Below, piece by piece: positions 17,399 through 26,608 of a DNA stretch of 64,000 nt. Source of the DNA: Corallococcus soli. Lineage in GTDB: Bacteria; Myxococcota; Myxococcia; Myxococcales; Myxococcaceae. The first letter of the stretch is position 1, and each line of letters begins with the position of its first letter. The position numbers and the translations under genes are program-made. Where the stretch lies: the NCBI RefSeq assembly GCF_014930455.1, contig NZ_JAAIYO010000002.1, forward strand, positions 248,001-312,000, in the 5' to 3' direction. The notes below the pieces were generated by a model that worked only from the letters and a program-made list of their open reading frames with translations, made no database searches and was not told the origin of the DNA.

Positions 17399-18811
17399 AT
17401 GCATCCACGACCCCTCCGACTGGCCCTTCTGCTGGCCACGGCCATTCTGCTTACGAACTGCGGCTCAGAGGAGCCGGATGCGCCGGATGAGCCCGTCGTC
17501 GAGTGCTCCGGACACGGACACCTGCACGGCGACCACTGCCACTGCGACGACGGTTACGCCGCGGAAGGCCTCACCTGCATCCCCTCCGAGGAGCCCGTCG
17601 TCGAGTGCGGCGGACACGGACACCTGCACGGTGACCACTGCCATTGCGATGAGGGCTACGTGGAGGAGAACGGCACCTGTGTCATCTCGCAGGCGCCGGT
17701 GCTGGACTGTGGTGCGCATGGCCATGCCCATGGGGACCACTGCCACTGCGACGCGGGGTACGTGGAGCAGGGCGGTACCTGTGTCGCGGAGCCTCCGCCT
17801 GTCGACCCCGTCCTTCCCCGCTACACCGTCGTCCCCATCATGTATCCGGGCGGTACCGGCAGCTTCGCCCTGGAGTTGAATGACTCCGGTCAGGTCATTG
17901 GCAACGTGCGTTCGGCCGTCATCGCGGGCACGCCTCCTCCGCTCATCGCCTATCGCTGGAGCGGGGACTCCATCACCGAGCTGGGCATCCTGCCTGGCAG
18001 CAACGCCTTCAGCCGTGCGTATGGCATCAACGCGAGCGGTGTCGTCGTGGGCGAGAGCGACAACGACAAGCCCCGGGCGTTCCGCTGGGAGAACGGCGCG
18101 ATGACCGAGCTGGGCACCCTCGGGGGTGCTTCGTCCGTCGCGACCGCCATCAATGACAGCGGCGTCATCGTGGGCAGCGCCTCGAACGGTACGACCAGTC
18201 GGGCCTTTCGCTGGAGCGCTGGCGCGATGACCGACCTGGGCTCGATTGACGGGCAGGCCAACACGCTGGCTCGCGCCTGGAGCATCAACGGCGTGGGGGA
18301 TGTCGTGGGCGTCTCGAAGAACAGCCAGGGCATCACCCGGGCCACGCTCTGGACGCGCCAGGGCGGCATCGTGAACCTGGGGGCCCTGGACGTGAGCCAG
18401 GCCAGTCAGGCGTATGCCGTGAATGACGCTCAGCAGGTGGTGGGCTCCGCCGTGGTGGGCAAGACGGGCGGTGGCTCTCCCATCTACAACGCCTTCATCT
18501 GGAGCGATGGGACCATCCGCGGGCTCGGGACGCTGGGGAGCCTCCCCGCCGCCATCCACAGCGAGGCGAAGGCCCTCAACGCGTCCGGGTGGGCCGTGGG
18601 CTACGTCGGCCAGTATTACGGGAATGCCTCGTTGGGTACCGCCGCCGCTGTCCTCTGGGTCGATGAGGCCATCCACGACCTCAACACCCTGATTCCCCCG
18701 GGCAGCGGGTGGACGCTGCTGAGCGCCGAGGGCATCAACACCCGGGGCGACATCGTCGGGTTCGGTCGGCTCGATGGCGTGACCGCCGCCTTCAAGCTCG
18801 TCCGTCAGTAA
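17399..18811 (+). CDS. Lipoprotein with three His/Cys-rich EGF-like repeats and HAF repeats
   Basis: 470 residues. Signal MHPRPLRLALLLATAILLT with lipobox LLTNC. Residues 35-130 hold three near-identical units of the form ECxGHGHLHGDHCHC plus DxGYxxxG and TC: Cys spacing like a truncated EGF module, but loaded with His. From residue 140 the protein is built of HAF-type repeats (RAFRWENGAMTELGTLGG, AINDSGVIVGSA and variants; about seven), which likely form a beta-propeller. It is surface-anchored. The His/Cys units could bind metal (Zn, Cu or Ni); this is inference. A monocistronic gene. Confidence 0.88.
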   Translation: MHPRPLRLALLLATAILLTNCGSEEPDAPDEPVVECSGHGHLHGDHCHCDDGYAAEGLTCIPSEEPVVECGGHGHLHGDHCHCDEGYVEENGTCVISQAPVLDCGAHGHAHGDHCHCDAGYVEQGGTCVAEPPPVDPVLPRYTVVPIMYPGGTGSFALELNDSGQVIGNVRSAVIAGTPPPLIAYRWSGDSITELGILPGSNAFSRAYGINASGVVVGESDNDKPRAFRWENGAMTELGTLGGASSVATAINDSGVIVGSASNGTTSRAFRWSAGAMTDLGSIDGQANTLARAWSINGVGDVVGVSKNSQGITRATLWTRQGGIVNLGALDVSQASQAYAVNDAQQVVGSAVVGKTGGGSPIYNAFIWSDGTIRGLGTLGSLPAAIHSEAKALNASGWAVGYVGQYYGNASLGTAAAVLWVDEAIHDLNTLIPPGSGWTLLSAEGINTRGDIVGFGRLDGVTAAFKLVRQ

Positions 18812-18836
18812 CCGCGCCCGCGCACACCGCGCTTAG

Positions 18837-18853
18837 ATGCAATCAAGTTGCAT
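18837..18853. promoter_or_regulatory. Operator candidate before the ABC exporter operon
   Basis: ATGCAA-TCAAG-TTGCAT, a 6-base inverted repeat with a 5-base spacer in an A+T-rich patch 33 bases before the ATPase start. The form resembles sites of Fur-family regulators (TGCAA...TTGCA), so metal control is possible. The match was judged by eye. Confidence 0.45.
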
Positions 18854-18885
18854 AAGTAGGCGCCCATCCGTTATGGGGAAGCTCC

Positions 18886-19590
18886 ATGCTTGAAGCGAAG
18901 AAGCTGTCCAAACGCTACGGCGAGCACCTGGCGCTGGAGGCGCTGGACCTGTCCGTCGGACCGGGCGAGGTGTTCTGCCTGCTGGGGGCCAACGGCGCGG
19001 GGAAGACGACGACGTTGAACCTCTTCCTCGGCTTCATCACCCCCACGCAAGGGGAGGCGCGGGTCGCGGGGCTGGAGGTTCGCCACCATGAGGCGCGGGT
19101 GCGCGGGCTGCTGGCGTACGTGCCGGAGCTGGTGATGCTCTACCCCCGGCTGACGGGGCGGGAGAACCTGGCCTACTTCAACATCCTGGCGGGCCGCCCC
19201 GCGCTGTCGTCGCAGGAGTCCAGCGCGTGGCTGGCCCAGGCGGGGTTGCAGCCGGGCGCGATGGACGTCCCCGTGGGCCGCTACTCGAAGGGCATGCGGC
19301 AGAAGGTCGGCATCGCCATCGCGCTGGCGAAGGGCGCGCGGGCGCTGCTGCTGGATGAGCCCACGTCCGGGCTGGACCCGCTGGCGTCCAATGAGCTCTC
19401 CGAGCTGCTCCTGCGCCTGAGTGGGGAGGGGCTGGCGGTGCTCATGGCGACGCACGACCTGTTCCGCGCGAAGGAGTCCGGCACGCGGGTGGGCATCATG
19501 AAGTCGGGCCGGTTGGTGGAGACGCGCGCCACGCGTGAGCTGGGCCACGCGGAGCTGGAGCAGCTCTACCTGACCCACATGCGTGGCTGA
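18886..19590 (+). CDS. ABC transporter ATP-binding protein
   Basis: 234 residues. Walker A GANGAGKTTTLN near residue 38, signature YSKGMRQKVGIAIAL near 131, Walker B ALLLDEPTSGLDPLA, and the switch His in ATHDLF. It is the ATPase of an ABC-2-type exporter. The two membrane subunits follow with 10- and 14-base gaps, so the three genes form one operon. A dyad lies just upstream of the start. The C-terminus ends LYLTHMRG. Confidence 0.95.
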   Translation: MLEAKKLSKRYGEHLALEALDLSVGPGEVFCLLGANGAGKTTTLNLFLGFITPTQGEARVAGLEVRHHEARVRGLLAYVPELVMLYPRLTGRENLAYFNILAGRPALSSQESSAWLAQAGLQPGAMDVPVGRYSKGMRQKVGIAIALAKGARALLLDEPTSGLDPLASNELSELLLRLSGEGLAVLMATHDLFRAKESGTRVGIMKSGRLVETRATRELGHAELEQLYLTHMRG

Positions 19591-19600
19591 GGACGGACGA

Positions 19601-21028
19601 ATGATTCGAGCCATCGCACGCAAGGAATGGGTGGAGCTGTCGCGTGACGGGCGCTTCCGTGCAGCGGGGGCCCTGGTGTTCCTGCTGGCCACCGTGGGTG
19701 TCGCGGTGGGCGCGCTCCACGTCCGGGAGTCCCGCGCCGAGCGCGAGGCAGGTGCTCGCCTGACGCGCCAGCACTGGCTGGAGCAGGGAGAGAAGAACCC
19801 GCATTCGGCGGCCCACTACGGCGTCTGGGCCTTCAAGCCGGAGTCGCTCCTGTCCGCGTTCGACCGGGGCGTGGAGCCGTACCTGGGCGTGGCCGTCTAT
19901 CTGGAGGCCCACAAGCGGAACGCCACCCAGTACCGGCCCGCGGCGGACGCCACCGCCGTGGCCCGCTTCGGAGAGCTCACCGGCGCGGGGGTCCTCCAGC
20001 TCCTGGTGCCGCTGCTCATCATCCTGTTGACCTACTCCGCGTTCTCCGCCGAGCGGGAGCAGGGGACGCTGCGCCTGCTGCTGAGCTCCGGGGTGCGCCG
20101 CCATCAGCTCGTGTTGGGCAAGGCCCTGGGCGTGGGGCTGGCGCTGGCGGCGCTGCTGGTGCCGCTCATCGTCGTGGTCCTGGGGATGGTGGTGTGGCTG
20201 GGCGGCGGCGCGGGCCTCCCCTGGGGAGACCTGCTCGGGCGGCTGGGAGGACTGGGGCTGGGGTATGGGCTGTACCTCGCCGGCTTCGTGTTCCTGGGGC
20301 TGGCGGTCAGCGCGTGCGCGCGCACCTCTCGCGGGGCCCTGGTGGTGCTTTGGGGCGCGTGGATGGTCAACGCGCTGCTGGTGCCCCGGCTCGCGGTGGA
20401 CGCGGCGCGCGCGTGGGCGCCGGTGCCCACCGCGCAGGACTTCGCCCGGAAGCTGGCGGAGGACTACGAGCAGGGGTTGAGCGGCCATGACCCGGCGGAC
20501 CATCGCCAGGCGGCGCTCGAGCGAGAGACCCTGGCCCGCTACGGGGCGACGTCCCTGGAAACGCTCCCCGTCAACTTCCGGGGCATCGCGCTCCAGGCGG
20601 GCGAGGAGTACAGCAACCGCGTGGGAGCGCTGCGCTTTGGCGAACTGGAGGCGCGCTACCACGCGCAGGAGCGCCTGCACCGTGTCTTCGCGCCGCTGTC
20701 GCCCATGCTGGCCTTGCGGCAGTTGTCGGCGTCGCTGGCGCGGACGGACCTGTCCACGCACCTGCGCTTCGCGAGGCATGCGGAGCAATACCGGCAGGGG
20801 CTGGTGAAGCGGATGAACGACGCCGTCACGTTCCGCTCGAAGTACGGCGACATGGCCTACAAGGCGGACGCGTCCCTGTGGCGCGAGGTGCCGGAGCTGC
20901 GCCTGGAGCAGGAGCGCTTCTCGGACGCGCTCGGCTCGCAGGTGCCGGGGTTGCTCCTGCTGGGGCTCTGGTTGTCGTGGACCATGGTGTTCGCACTGCG
21001 CGCCGGCGCACGCCTGAGCGCGGTTTGA
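19601..21028 (+). CDS. ABC-2 type permease (DUF3526-like), subunit 1
   Basis: 475 residues from the ATG at 19601, chosen over a GTG at 19583 because GAGGACGG is correctly spaced. One helix near the N-terminus (AAGALVFLLATVGVAVGAL) is followed by a long extracytoplasmic segment, then a run of helices from residue about 125 (LLVPLLIILLTYSAFSAERE, with the coupling motif EREQGTLRLLLSSG). A second long soluble part with many charged residues lies before the last helix GLLLLGLWLSWTMVF. This layout is that of DUF3526 permeases found with TonB-dependent receptors. Cargo is unknown. Confidence 0.85.
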   Translation: MIRAIARKEWVELSRDGRFRAAGALVFLLATVGVAVGALHVRESRAEREAGARLTRQHWLEQGEKNPHSAAHYGVWAFKPESLLSAFDRGVEPYLGVAVYLEAHKRNATQYRPAADATAVARFGELTGAGVLQLLVPLLIILLTYSAFSAEREQGTLRLLLSSGVRRHQLVLGKALGVGLALAALLVPLIVVVLGMVVWLGGGAGLPWGDLLGRLGGLGLGYGLYLAGFVFLGLAVSACARTSRGALVVLWGAWMVNALLVPRLAVDAARAWAPVPTAQDFARKLAEDYEQGLSGHDPADHRQAALERETLARYGATSLETLPVNFRGIALQAGEEYSNRVGALRFGELEARYHAQERLHRVFAPLSPMLALRQLSASLARTDLSTHLRFARHAEQYRQGLVKRMNDAVTFRSKYGDMAYKADASLWREVPELRLEQERFSDALGSQVPGLLLLGLWLSWTMVFALRAGARLSAV

Positions 21029-21042
21029 GGCTCGAAGAGAAG

Positions 21043-22464
21043 ATGAACACGTCCCTGCTTCGACACGAGTGGTTCCTGCTCCGCAAGGACCGGATGCTCG
21101 CCTTCTCCGCCGCGCTCCTGCTCGGCCTGATGGCGTTGGGCCTCTACAACGGCTGGCGGTTCACCCGCGACCTGCGCGCGCACCAGCAGCAGCAGGTCAC
21201 GCTGGAGACGGAGCGGCGCGCCCGCCTGGCGGCGGAGGCGGAGGCCCTGCGCCAGGGGAAGGGGACGGGGGTGCCCGCCTGGAAGAGCCCGGCGATGCCG
21301 GTGCCGGTGGGCAACTCGCTCGTCCAGCCGGAGGCCCTGCTGCCTCCGGGACCGCTGGGGGCGTTCACCGTGGGGCAGATGGACCTGCTGCCGTCCGCCT
21401 ATCAGGTGTCGCTCCAGGGTCGCCTCACGGACTTCGCGCGCGACACGCTGGAGCACCCGGTGCACCTGGCCACCGGCACGTTGGACCTGTCGTTCGTGCT
21501 GCTCTACCTGTTGCCCCTGTTCGCGCTCGCGTTCTCCTTCGACCTGGTGTCGCGCGAGCGCGAGGACGGCACGCTCCGGCTGGTGCTGGTGCAGGCCACG
21601 GGGCTCCGCGGCTGGGCGCTGCGAAGGCTGGCGGTGCGCGCGGGCGTCCTGCTGGGCCTGTGCGTGCTGGCGGGCGTCGCGGGCCATGCGTTGACGGGTG
21701 GGGCAGGGGGCCTGGGGCGGCTGGTGGGCTGGCTGGCCCTGGTGGTCGGGTATGGCGCCTTCTGGTTCGTCCTGGCGCTGGCGGTGAATGCGCGGGCCCT
21801 GAGCTCCGCCACCAACGCGCTGGTGCTCGTGGGCGCGTGGCTGGTGTTGGTGGTCGTGGTGCCGGCGGCGGTGCAGCTTGGCGTGAGCGGCCTGTATCCG
21901 GTGCCGTCACGCGTGGCGCTGGTGGGGGCCACCCGGGAGGCCTCGCTGGAGGCGCAGCGGCGCGGCAGCGAGGTGCTGTCCGCCTACTTCCAGGACCACC
22001 CGGAGCTGGCGCCCAAGGGGACCCAGGTGGAGGGCTACTGGCCCACCGCGCTGGCGGTGCAGGACGAGGCGGCCCGGGCGACCGCGCCCGTGGTGGCCGC
22101 CTTCCAGTCGCAGTTGGAGCGGCAGCAGGCCGCGCTCGGCGTGCTGCGCTTCCTCTCCCCGGCGCTGGCCTTCCAGCAGGCGCTCCAGGACGTGGCGGGC
22201 ACGGGGGGGCTGCGGCACGCGCACTTCCTGCCGCAGGTCGACCGCTTCCACGCCGCGTGGCGGGACGCCCTGCTGCCGCGCGTCTTCTCGGGGGACACGC
22301 TGGGCGCCGCCGAGCATGCGCGGCTGCCCCGCTTCGCCTACGTCGAACAGCCCGGCGCGGACGTCGTGCACCAGGTCGCCCTGGGCTTCCTCGCGCTCGC
22401 GTTGCCCACGCTGCTGGTCCTGGGGCTGGGCCTGACGTGGCTGGGCCGCCCCCGCCTGTCCTGA
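21043..22464 (+). CDS. ABC-2 type permease (DUF3526-like), subunit 2
   Basis: 473 residues from the ATG at 21043 (GAAGAGAAG upstream), 14 bases after subunit 1. It has the same plan: helix MLAFSAALLLGLMALGLYNG, an extracytoplasmic segment, then LLYLLPLFALAFSFDLVSRE with EREDGTLRLVLVQATG, four more helices, a second soluble domain and a last helix near the end (FLALALPTLLVLGLGLTWLG). It is a paralogue of subunit 1, so the exporter is probably a heterodimer with one type of ATPase. Confidence 0.85.
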   Translation: MNTSLLRHEWFLLRKDRMLAFSAALLLGLMALGLYNGWRFTRDLRAHQQQQVTLETERRARLAAEAEALRQGKGTGVPAWKSPAMPVPVGNSLVQPEALLPPGPLGAFTVGQMDLLPSAYQVSLQGRLTDFARDTLEHPVHLATGTLDLSFVLLYLLPLFALAFSFDLVSREREDGTLRLVLVQATGLRGWALRRLAVRAGVLLGLCVLAGVAGHALTGGAGGLGRLVGWLALVVGYGAFWFVLALAVNARALSSATNALVLVGAWLVLVVVVPAAVQLGVSGLYPVPSRVALVGATREASLEAQRRGSEVLSAYFQDHPELAPKGTQVEGYWPTALAVQDEAARATAPVVAAFQSQLERQQAALGVLRFLSPALAFQQALQDVAGTGGLRHAHFLPQVDRFHAAWRDALLPRVFSGDTLGAAEHARLPRFAYVEQPGADVVHQVALGFLALALPTLLVLGLGLTWLGRPRLS

Positions 22465-22522
22465 AGGCCTCCAGGCAGGAGGGAGCGGCTCACGCTCGCC
22501 GTCACGGTGTCATCGTGGCGAG

Positions 22523-23278
22523 CTACTCCGAATAGTCAGACCGGGCGACGAGGCTCCAGTCGCGGTTGTACGTGTGGTACCGGGAGAACCAGCCGCTGTG
22601 GCAGCTGCCGCTGTTGCTGGCCGTGTAGCCGTAGACGAAGCCGTTGTGGACGCGGGCCTCGAGGCTGGGCGAGCCGGGGTTCTCGCAGGGCTGGCTGACG
22701 CGGACGGCCTGGTAGGCGGCCTCGGCGAGCACTTCTTCCTGGCCCTCGAAGTCGCGCAGGGAGTGGACGCGGTCCGCGGTGAAGGTGCCAATCGCGGTGG
22801 CCTGAACGCTGGCGCTCTGCGTGAGGAAGGCCTGCAGGTGGGCGAGGGTGGCGGCCTCGGAGGTGAGCGAGCCGGTGAGGCGGTGAACGGCGCCGTCATT
22901 GTCGGAGAGCGCGGCGCGGATGGCGGTGATGCCGGACGCGCCCTGGTAGACGGAGCTGTCACCCCAGGTGAAGCTGAAGGCGGTGCCGGCGGTGTAGGCG
23001 CTCAGCGCGCAGGAGCCTCCGACGCCAGCGGGCTCGACGAGGATGATCTTCCGGAGGCGGTGCTCGGGGTTCAGCAGGGCGATGCACTCGTTGCCAGCGA
23101 CGCCGTCATGGTTGGCGGCCGGGAGCACGGCCTCGACGATGTTGTAGACGCGGAACGTGGGATCCGTGGCCGACTGCTCGGTGGCCTGGAGGGTGTCCAT
23201 GTCCGCCTCCGCGCCGAGACAGCCGGCGGCGAGGGAGGCAGCGAAGAGGAGGGAAGACAGTCGGAGGGGGGTGCGCAT
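22523..23278 (-). CDS. Lipoprotein of unknown function
   Basis: 251 residues from the ATG at 23278, which begins a lipoprotein signal MRTPLRLSSLLFAASLAAGC; the longer frame would bury it. The mature part has four further Cys (ECIAL, SCALS, QPCENPG, SGSCHSG), likely in disulfides, and a C-terminus rich in Tyr/Trp (GWFSRYHTYNRDWSLVARS). No family was recognised. It is convergent with the ABC exporter operon. Confidence 0.75.
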   Translation of the reverse strand: MRTPLRLSSLLFAASLAAGCLGAEADMDTLQATEQSATDPTFRVYNIVEAVLPAANHDGVAGNECIALLNPEHRLRKIILVEPAGVGGSCALSAYTAGTAFSFTWGDSSVYQGASGITAIRAALSDNDGAVHRLTGSLTSEAATLAHLQAFLTQSASVQATAIGTFTADRVHSLRDFEGQEEVLAEAAYQAVRVSQPCENPGSPSLEARVHNGFVYGYTASNSGSCHSGWFSRYHTYNRDWSLVARSDYSE

Positions 23279-23929
23279 GGTCGTGAAGGATATCACGCCT
23301 GCTTTGCCCGGTTTCCGATCATTTCCATGTGACACCGGCCGTGACTTCGCGCCGCCTCTGGGCGCTGTCCGCTCCCTGCGTCGGCTCGGCGAAGGAGGCA
23401 TGGAGCGCGTCCATGCCACCTATGATTCGGAACCGAGAACGAAACCTCGAATGACCCCTGGCCCTGGACCCACACCTTCGCGGTCAAGAACGGCGTCCTC
23501 TACACGCAGGATCTGACCCTGGGGCGGGCCCATTGTCGCCTGGTGCAAGGTGGAGTCGCTGTGTGAGGAGAGTGCCTCGCTCAAGTGCATGGTGAGCAAT
23601 TGCGCCTGCGAGTTCACGAAGAACAAGCCTCTCATGGGACCGAAAAGCTGCTTCTTGACCAGGACGCCGCAGGCCTTGGATGAAGGCGGCGCCGCTGGAG
23701 GAGGGCTGGGCGATTGTCCAGTTCGCACAGCCCGTCAATGCATGCGCCCATCGCCACGCCTTGCTTTCGAGATGTTGCGGATGACCTGGGCTCCACCGTC
23801 AACCTATCCTCCGGACCGGGCAGGGGCTGGAGGTGAATTTCACTCAGAGTGGACTGGCGGCTGTCCATCTGCGAGAGTTCAGTGACCGGACACCGGGCGC
23901 TGTTGGCGACGCATCTTGGGGGCCGCTCA
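23279..23929. other. Gap with degraded coding traces before the toxin cassette
   Basis: About 650 bases without a sound gene. Pieces that look once-coding on the plus strand include NDPWPWTHTFAVKNGVLYTQ at about 23450-23510 and, in another frame, VAWCKVESLCEESASLKCMV and CACEFTKNKPLMGPKSC at 23535-23650. Base composition drops here relative to upstream. They may be remains of a gene belonging to the following effector cassette, broken by frameshifts. Confidence 0.4.
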
Positions 23930-25033
23930 ATGCTTCTCGTGATTCAGGCGCTTGGGATGGCAAGCCCTCTCGGAACGTTGATCCAAGGCTGCGCCGCGCT
24001 TCGGGCAGGCATCTCCCAAACCCGCCCTTCGCCCTATCTGACCCATGCCTGCGAAGGTCAGAGCCTCGGGCAACCCGTCATGACCTGCGAAGTGCCTGTC
24101 ATCACACTGGGGTTCTCGAATGTCGGGAGGTTGGCAGCCCTGGCCGCCGCAGCTCTCGAGGACCTCGGCACCCGGGCCCCCCTGTCCCGCCTGCCTCGGG
24201 ACACCCTCATCGTCCTGGCATTGCCAGATCCCTTGGAGCGCGGGTTTCCCCTCACCCCCGAGATCAAAGAGGATGAACCCCGGCGACATGAGGCCCTCGG
24301 CCGACGTGTGTTGGAGTGTGCGTTCGAGGCGGCAGGAATCTCCTGGAACGCCAAGACCTGGCACATTGCAAGTGGGGGCCACGCGGCTTTTTCCAAGGCA
24401 TTGAAAGCTGCAATGGACGCACTCGTCGAACGTCGACATGCGCACTGCCTCGTCATCGCGGTCGACAGCCTCTGTGGCCCCGATGTGCTCCCAAGGCTCC
24501 TCGAACAGCGCAGGCTCAAAATGGACGACACGCCCACAGGCTTCATTCCGGGTGAAGGCAGTGTCGCTCTCTGGCTGTCGTTAGCGCAGGAGGCGCCCCT
24601 GGTCCCGCGGGGAAAAGAGCCTCGTGTCGCCCTCCGGGCCGTCGTTCTGGGCGACGATGAGAGATTCCGGGGAGGTGATCTGCCTCCAGACGGGCGAGTG
24701 CTTGCGAAATGCGTGACCTCCGCACTCCACGCAGCCGAAGCGGATGGCGCGCGTCTCGTGCTCATCGGAGACCACAACGGTGAAGAACTTCGAGCCCGTG
24801 AGTGGGGCATGCTGATGCTCCACCTTCGAGCAGCCGGGCTGGGCCACGAACAACTCGTATCCTGGCTCCCAGCGCTCAGCTTCGGAGACACGGGCGCGGC
24901 CTCGGGCGCGCTCGGATTGTGCGCGGCTGTCAGAAGTCTGCAGCGCGGCTACAGCCCGGCCCCAACGCCAGTTGTTCTCTCCTGCTCCGACGAGGGGGCG
25001 CGCGCAGCCATCGTGGTCTCCCCGCTCCCATAA
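23930..25033 (+). CDS. Beta-ketoacyl synthase-fold protein lacking catalytic residues
   Basis: 367 residues from the ATG at 23930. Ketosynthase landmarks are present: MLLVIQALGMASPLGT at the N-terminus, DTPTGFIPGEGSVALWLS (the GEGAG-type loop), and LSFGDTGAASGALGL (the GHxxGAAG loop). The nucleophile Cys site reads ASGGHAAFSKA, the first His loop reads LIGDHNGEEL, and the second His is Asp in SFGDTGA, so the Cys-His-His triad is missing. It sits directly before an AHH toxin gene (18-base gap). Similar ketosynthase-like proteins sit in myxobacterial effector loci, where a delivery or adaptor role is suspected; this is inference. Confidence 0.75.
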   Translation: MLLVIQALGMASPLGTLIQGCAALRAGISQTRPSPYLTHACEGQSLGQPVMTCEVPVITLGFSNVGRLAALAAAALEDLGTRAPLSRLPRDTLIVLALPDPLERGFPLTPEIKEDEPRRHEALGRRVLECAFEAAGISWNAKTWHIASGGHAAFSKALKAAMDALVERRHAHCLVIAVDSLCGPDVLPRLLEQRRLKMDDTPTGFIPGEGSVALWLSLAQEAPLVPRGKEPRVALRAVVLGDDERFRGGDLPPDGRVLAKCVTSALHAAEADGARLVLIGDHNGEELRAREWGMLMLHLRAAGLGHEQLVSWLPALSFGDTGAASGALGLCAAVRSLQRGYSPAPTPVVLSCSDEGARAAIVVSPLP

Positions 25034-25051
25034 AACCCAGGAGGAACGCCC

Positions 25052-26008
25052 ATGCCGACCAGCAACAAGAGTGCAATCAAGCAAGAGCGAAAGGCAAGAG
25101 TCGGGGCAAGCAACCCACCCAAGGACAGCAAGTTCCCGGAGCTGAAGAAAGGCTATCCCGAATCCTACATCCAGGAGTTGGCTGACTCCGATTCGTTCCA
25201 CACGGATCCGAATCAGCCGGAGACCTCGCTGCTCACGAGCGGCGACTACTATTCATATCGAGGACCCCGATTCATCTTCCAGGACGGGCCACGGATGAAG
25301 GTCTACAACGACTTCAGTCGCTCGATTTTCAGCACGGCGAGTGTCCTCTTCTATTACAAGAAAGGCCATCGCGTCGCGAATGAACCGCCCCTCTATGTCA
25401 CCGCCAGCCGGGAGAGATGGCTGCGTGTGGCTGCATTTCCCGAGAAAGATGGGGCATTTCCGGGAGGACTCGGAAACTTCTACTATCTCTCTCCCAATGG
25501 CCAGAGGCATCCCTATCCATGGCAGGCGCACCACCTCATCCCTCAGTCGGTGTTTTTCGAGAAGAACTCGCCATTCGACGCCGACATGATGATGGTGTTG
25601 AAGCGCTCCTTCTACAACATCAACAATGGGCATAACATCATCATGCTGCCCGCTGATCCGAAGTACAGCCCTGTCCATCGGCTCATTGCCCATATTTCCG
25701 ATCACCCCGCCTATACCCTCCAGCTCAAAGCCCGAATGCAGGAGGTCGCCACGGAGCTCAAGAAGATCTTCAACGAGGCCAAACGTACCAAGAAACATCT
25801 TGCGCTTTTCAAGGCCATCCTGAAGGCGCTCCACACGCTCGAAGATGAGTTCTGGTCCCTCGTCATCCTTCTGAGCAATGCTGCTGCGGCCACGGCTCTT
25901 GGCGTGATCAAGGAAGAAGACATTCATGCCTACGATGGAATGATCAAGTTCTGGACGACCGACGCCAAGAGCACGAAAACCCGGCACCTCTTCGGTGTCA
26001 TTGGCTGA
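25052..26008 (+). CDS. AHH-domain nuclease toxin
   Basis: 318 residues; strong AGGAGG before the ATG. The AHH motif is WQAHHLIPQ (His160, His161), followed by the helix/loop NINNGHNIIMLP and the conserved VHRLIAHISDHPAYTLQLK. These define the HNH/Endonuclease VII-fold AHH nucleases of polymorphic toxins, which cut nucleic acid in rival cells. The N-terminal 150 residues carry no PAAR, RHS or signal sequence, so delivery depends on a partner. A helical C-terminal tail (MQEVATELKKIFNEAKRTKK onward) follows. The next two genes look like immunity genes. GC content is below that of the flanking genes. Confidence 0.88.
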   Translation: MPTSNKSAIKQERKARVGASNPPKDSKFPELKKGYPESYIQELADSDSFHTDPNQPETSLLTSGDYYSYRGPRFIFQDGPRMKVYNDFSRSIFSTASVLFYYKKGHRVANEPPLYVTASRERWLRVAAFPEKDGAFPGGLGNFYYLSPNGQRHPYPWQAHHLIPQSVFFEKNSPFDADMMMVLKRSFYNINNGHNIIMLPADPKYSPVHRLIAHISDHPAYTLQLKARMQEVATELKKIFNEAKRTKKHLALFKAILKALHTLEDEFWSLVILLSNAAAATALGVIKEEDIHAYDGMIKFWTTDAKSTKTRHLFGVIG

Positions 26009-26020
26009 AAGCCATCTTAC

Positions 26021-26608
26021 ATGAGCTACTGGGTCTTGACTCCTGCCAGCGTGAACGACGGGGCCGTGCTCGAAAAGCTGCCCATCGACAGTCCTGACAG
26101 CCCCGACTTCTTCGAAGCCATTCCGCTGGGAGACCGCTTCCCCCGGGATGGCGCCATGCGCTTTTCCAGCGACTACCCCGACTTCATCCACGTCTTTGAC
26201 TTCGTCACCAACACCCTGGGGCTGCCCATCGTCTCGGGCAGGATGGTGGATGTGCTCATCCAGTTCGGAGCGAAGCACTTTGAGTCCCTCCCTGTCACGC
26301 TGCTGGACCACAAGGGGCGCGTCGCCTCCAAGGAGCACTCCATCCTCAACGTCCTGGACATCCAGGACATCATCGACATGGAGCGGACGGACTACGTCCC
26401 CAGTCCATTCGACCCGAGTCAGATTTTCCGTATCAACCGGCTGTCGGTGAAGACGGAGGGAGTCGAGCCGGGGGCACTTCTCTTCCGTGCCCGGACTCGC
26501 ATGCGCGAAATCTTCCTCCACGCATCGCTCCATGAGGCACTCCTCTCTGCCGGAGTGACGGGGCTCAAAGCCGTCCCAGCAGAGGGCTGGAATGGGTTCG
26601 CCTTGTGA
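26021..26608 (+). CDS. Imm11/DUF1629-family immunity protein
   Basis: 195 residues, 12 bases after the toxin stop. Family marks: MSYWVLTPASVNDGAVLEKL at the start, HSILNVLDIQDIIDMERTDY in the centre, and LFRARTRMREIFLHASLHEA with VTGLKAVPAEGWN at the end. Proteins of this group are encoded beside nuclease toxins in myxobacteria and are thought to bind and block them. The stop overlaps the next start as TGATG. Confidence 0.85.
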   Translation: MSYWVLTPASVNDGAVLEKLPIDSPDSPDFFEAIPLGDRFPRDGAMRFSSDYPDFIHVFDFVTNTLGLPIVSGRMVDVLIQFGAKHFESLPVTLLDHKGRVASKEHSILNVLDIQDIIDMERTDYVPSPFDPSQIFRINRLSVKTEGVEPGALLFRARTRMREIFLHASLHEALLSAGVTGLKAVPAEGWNGFAL

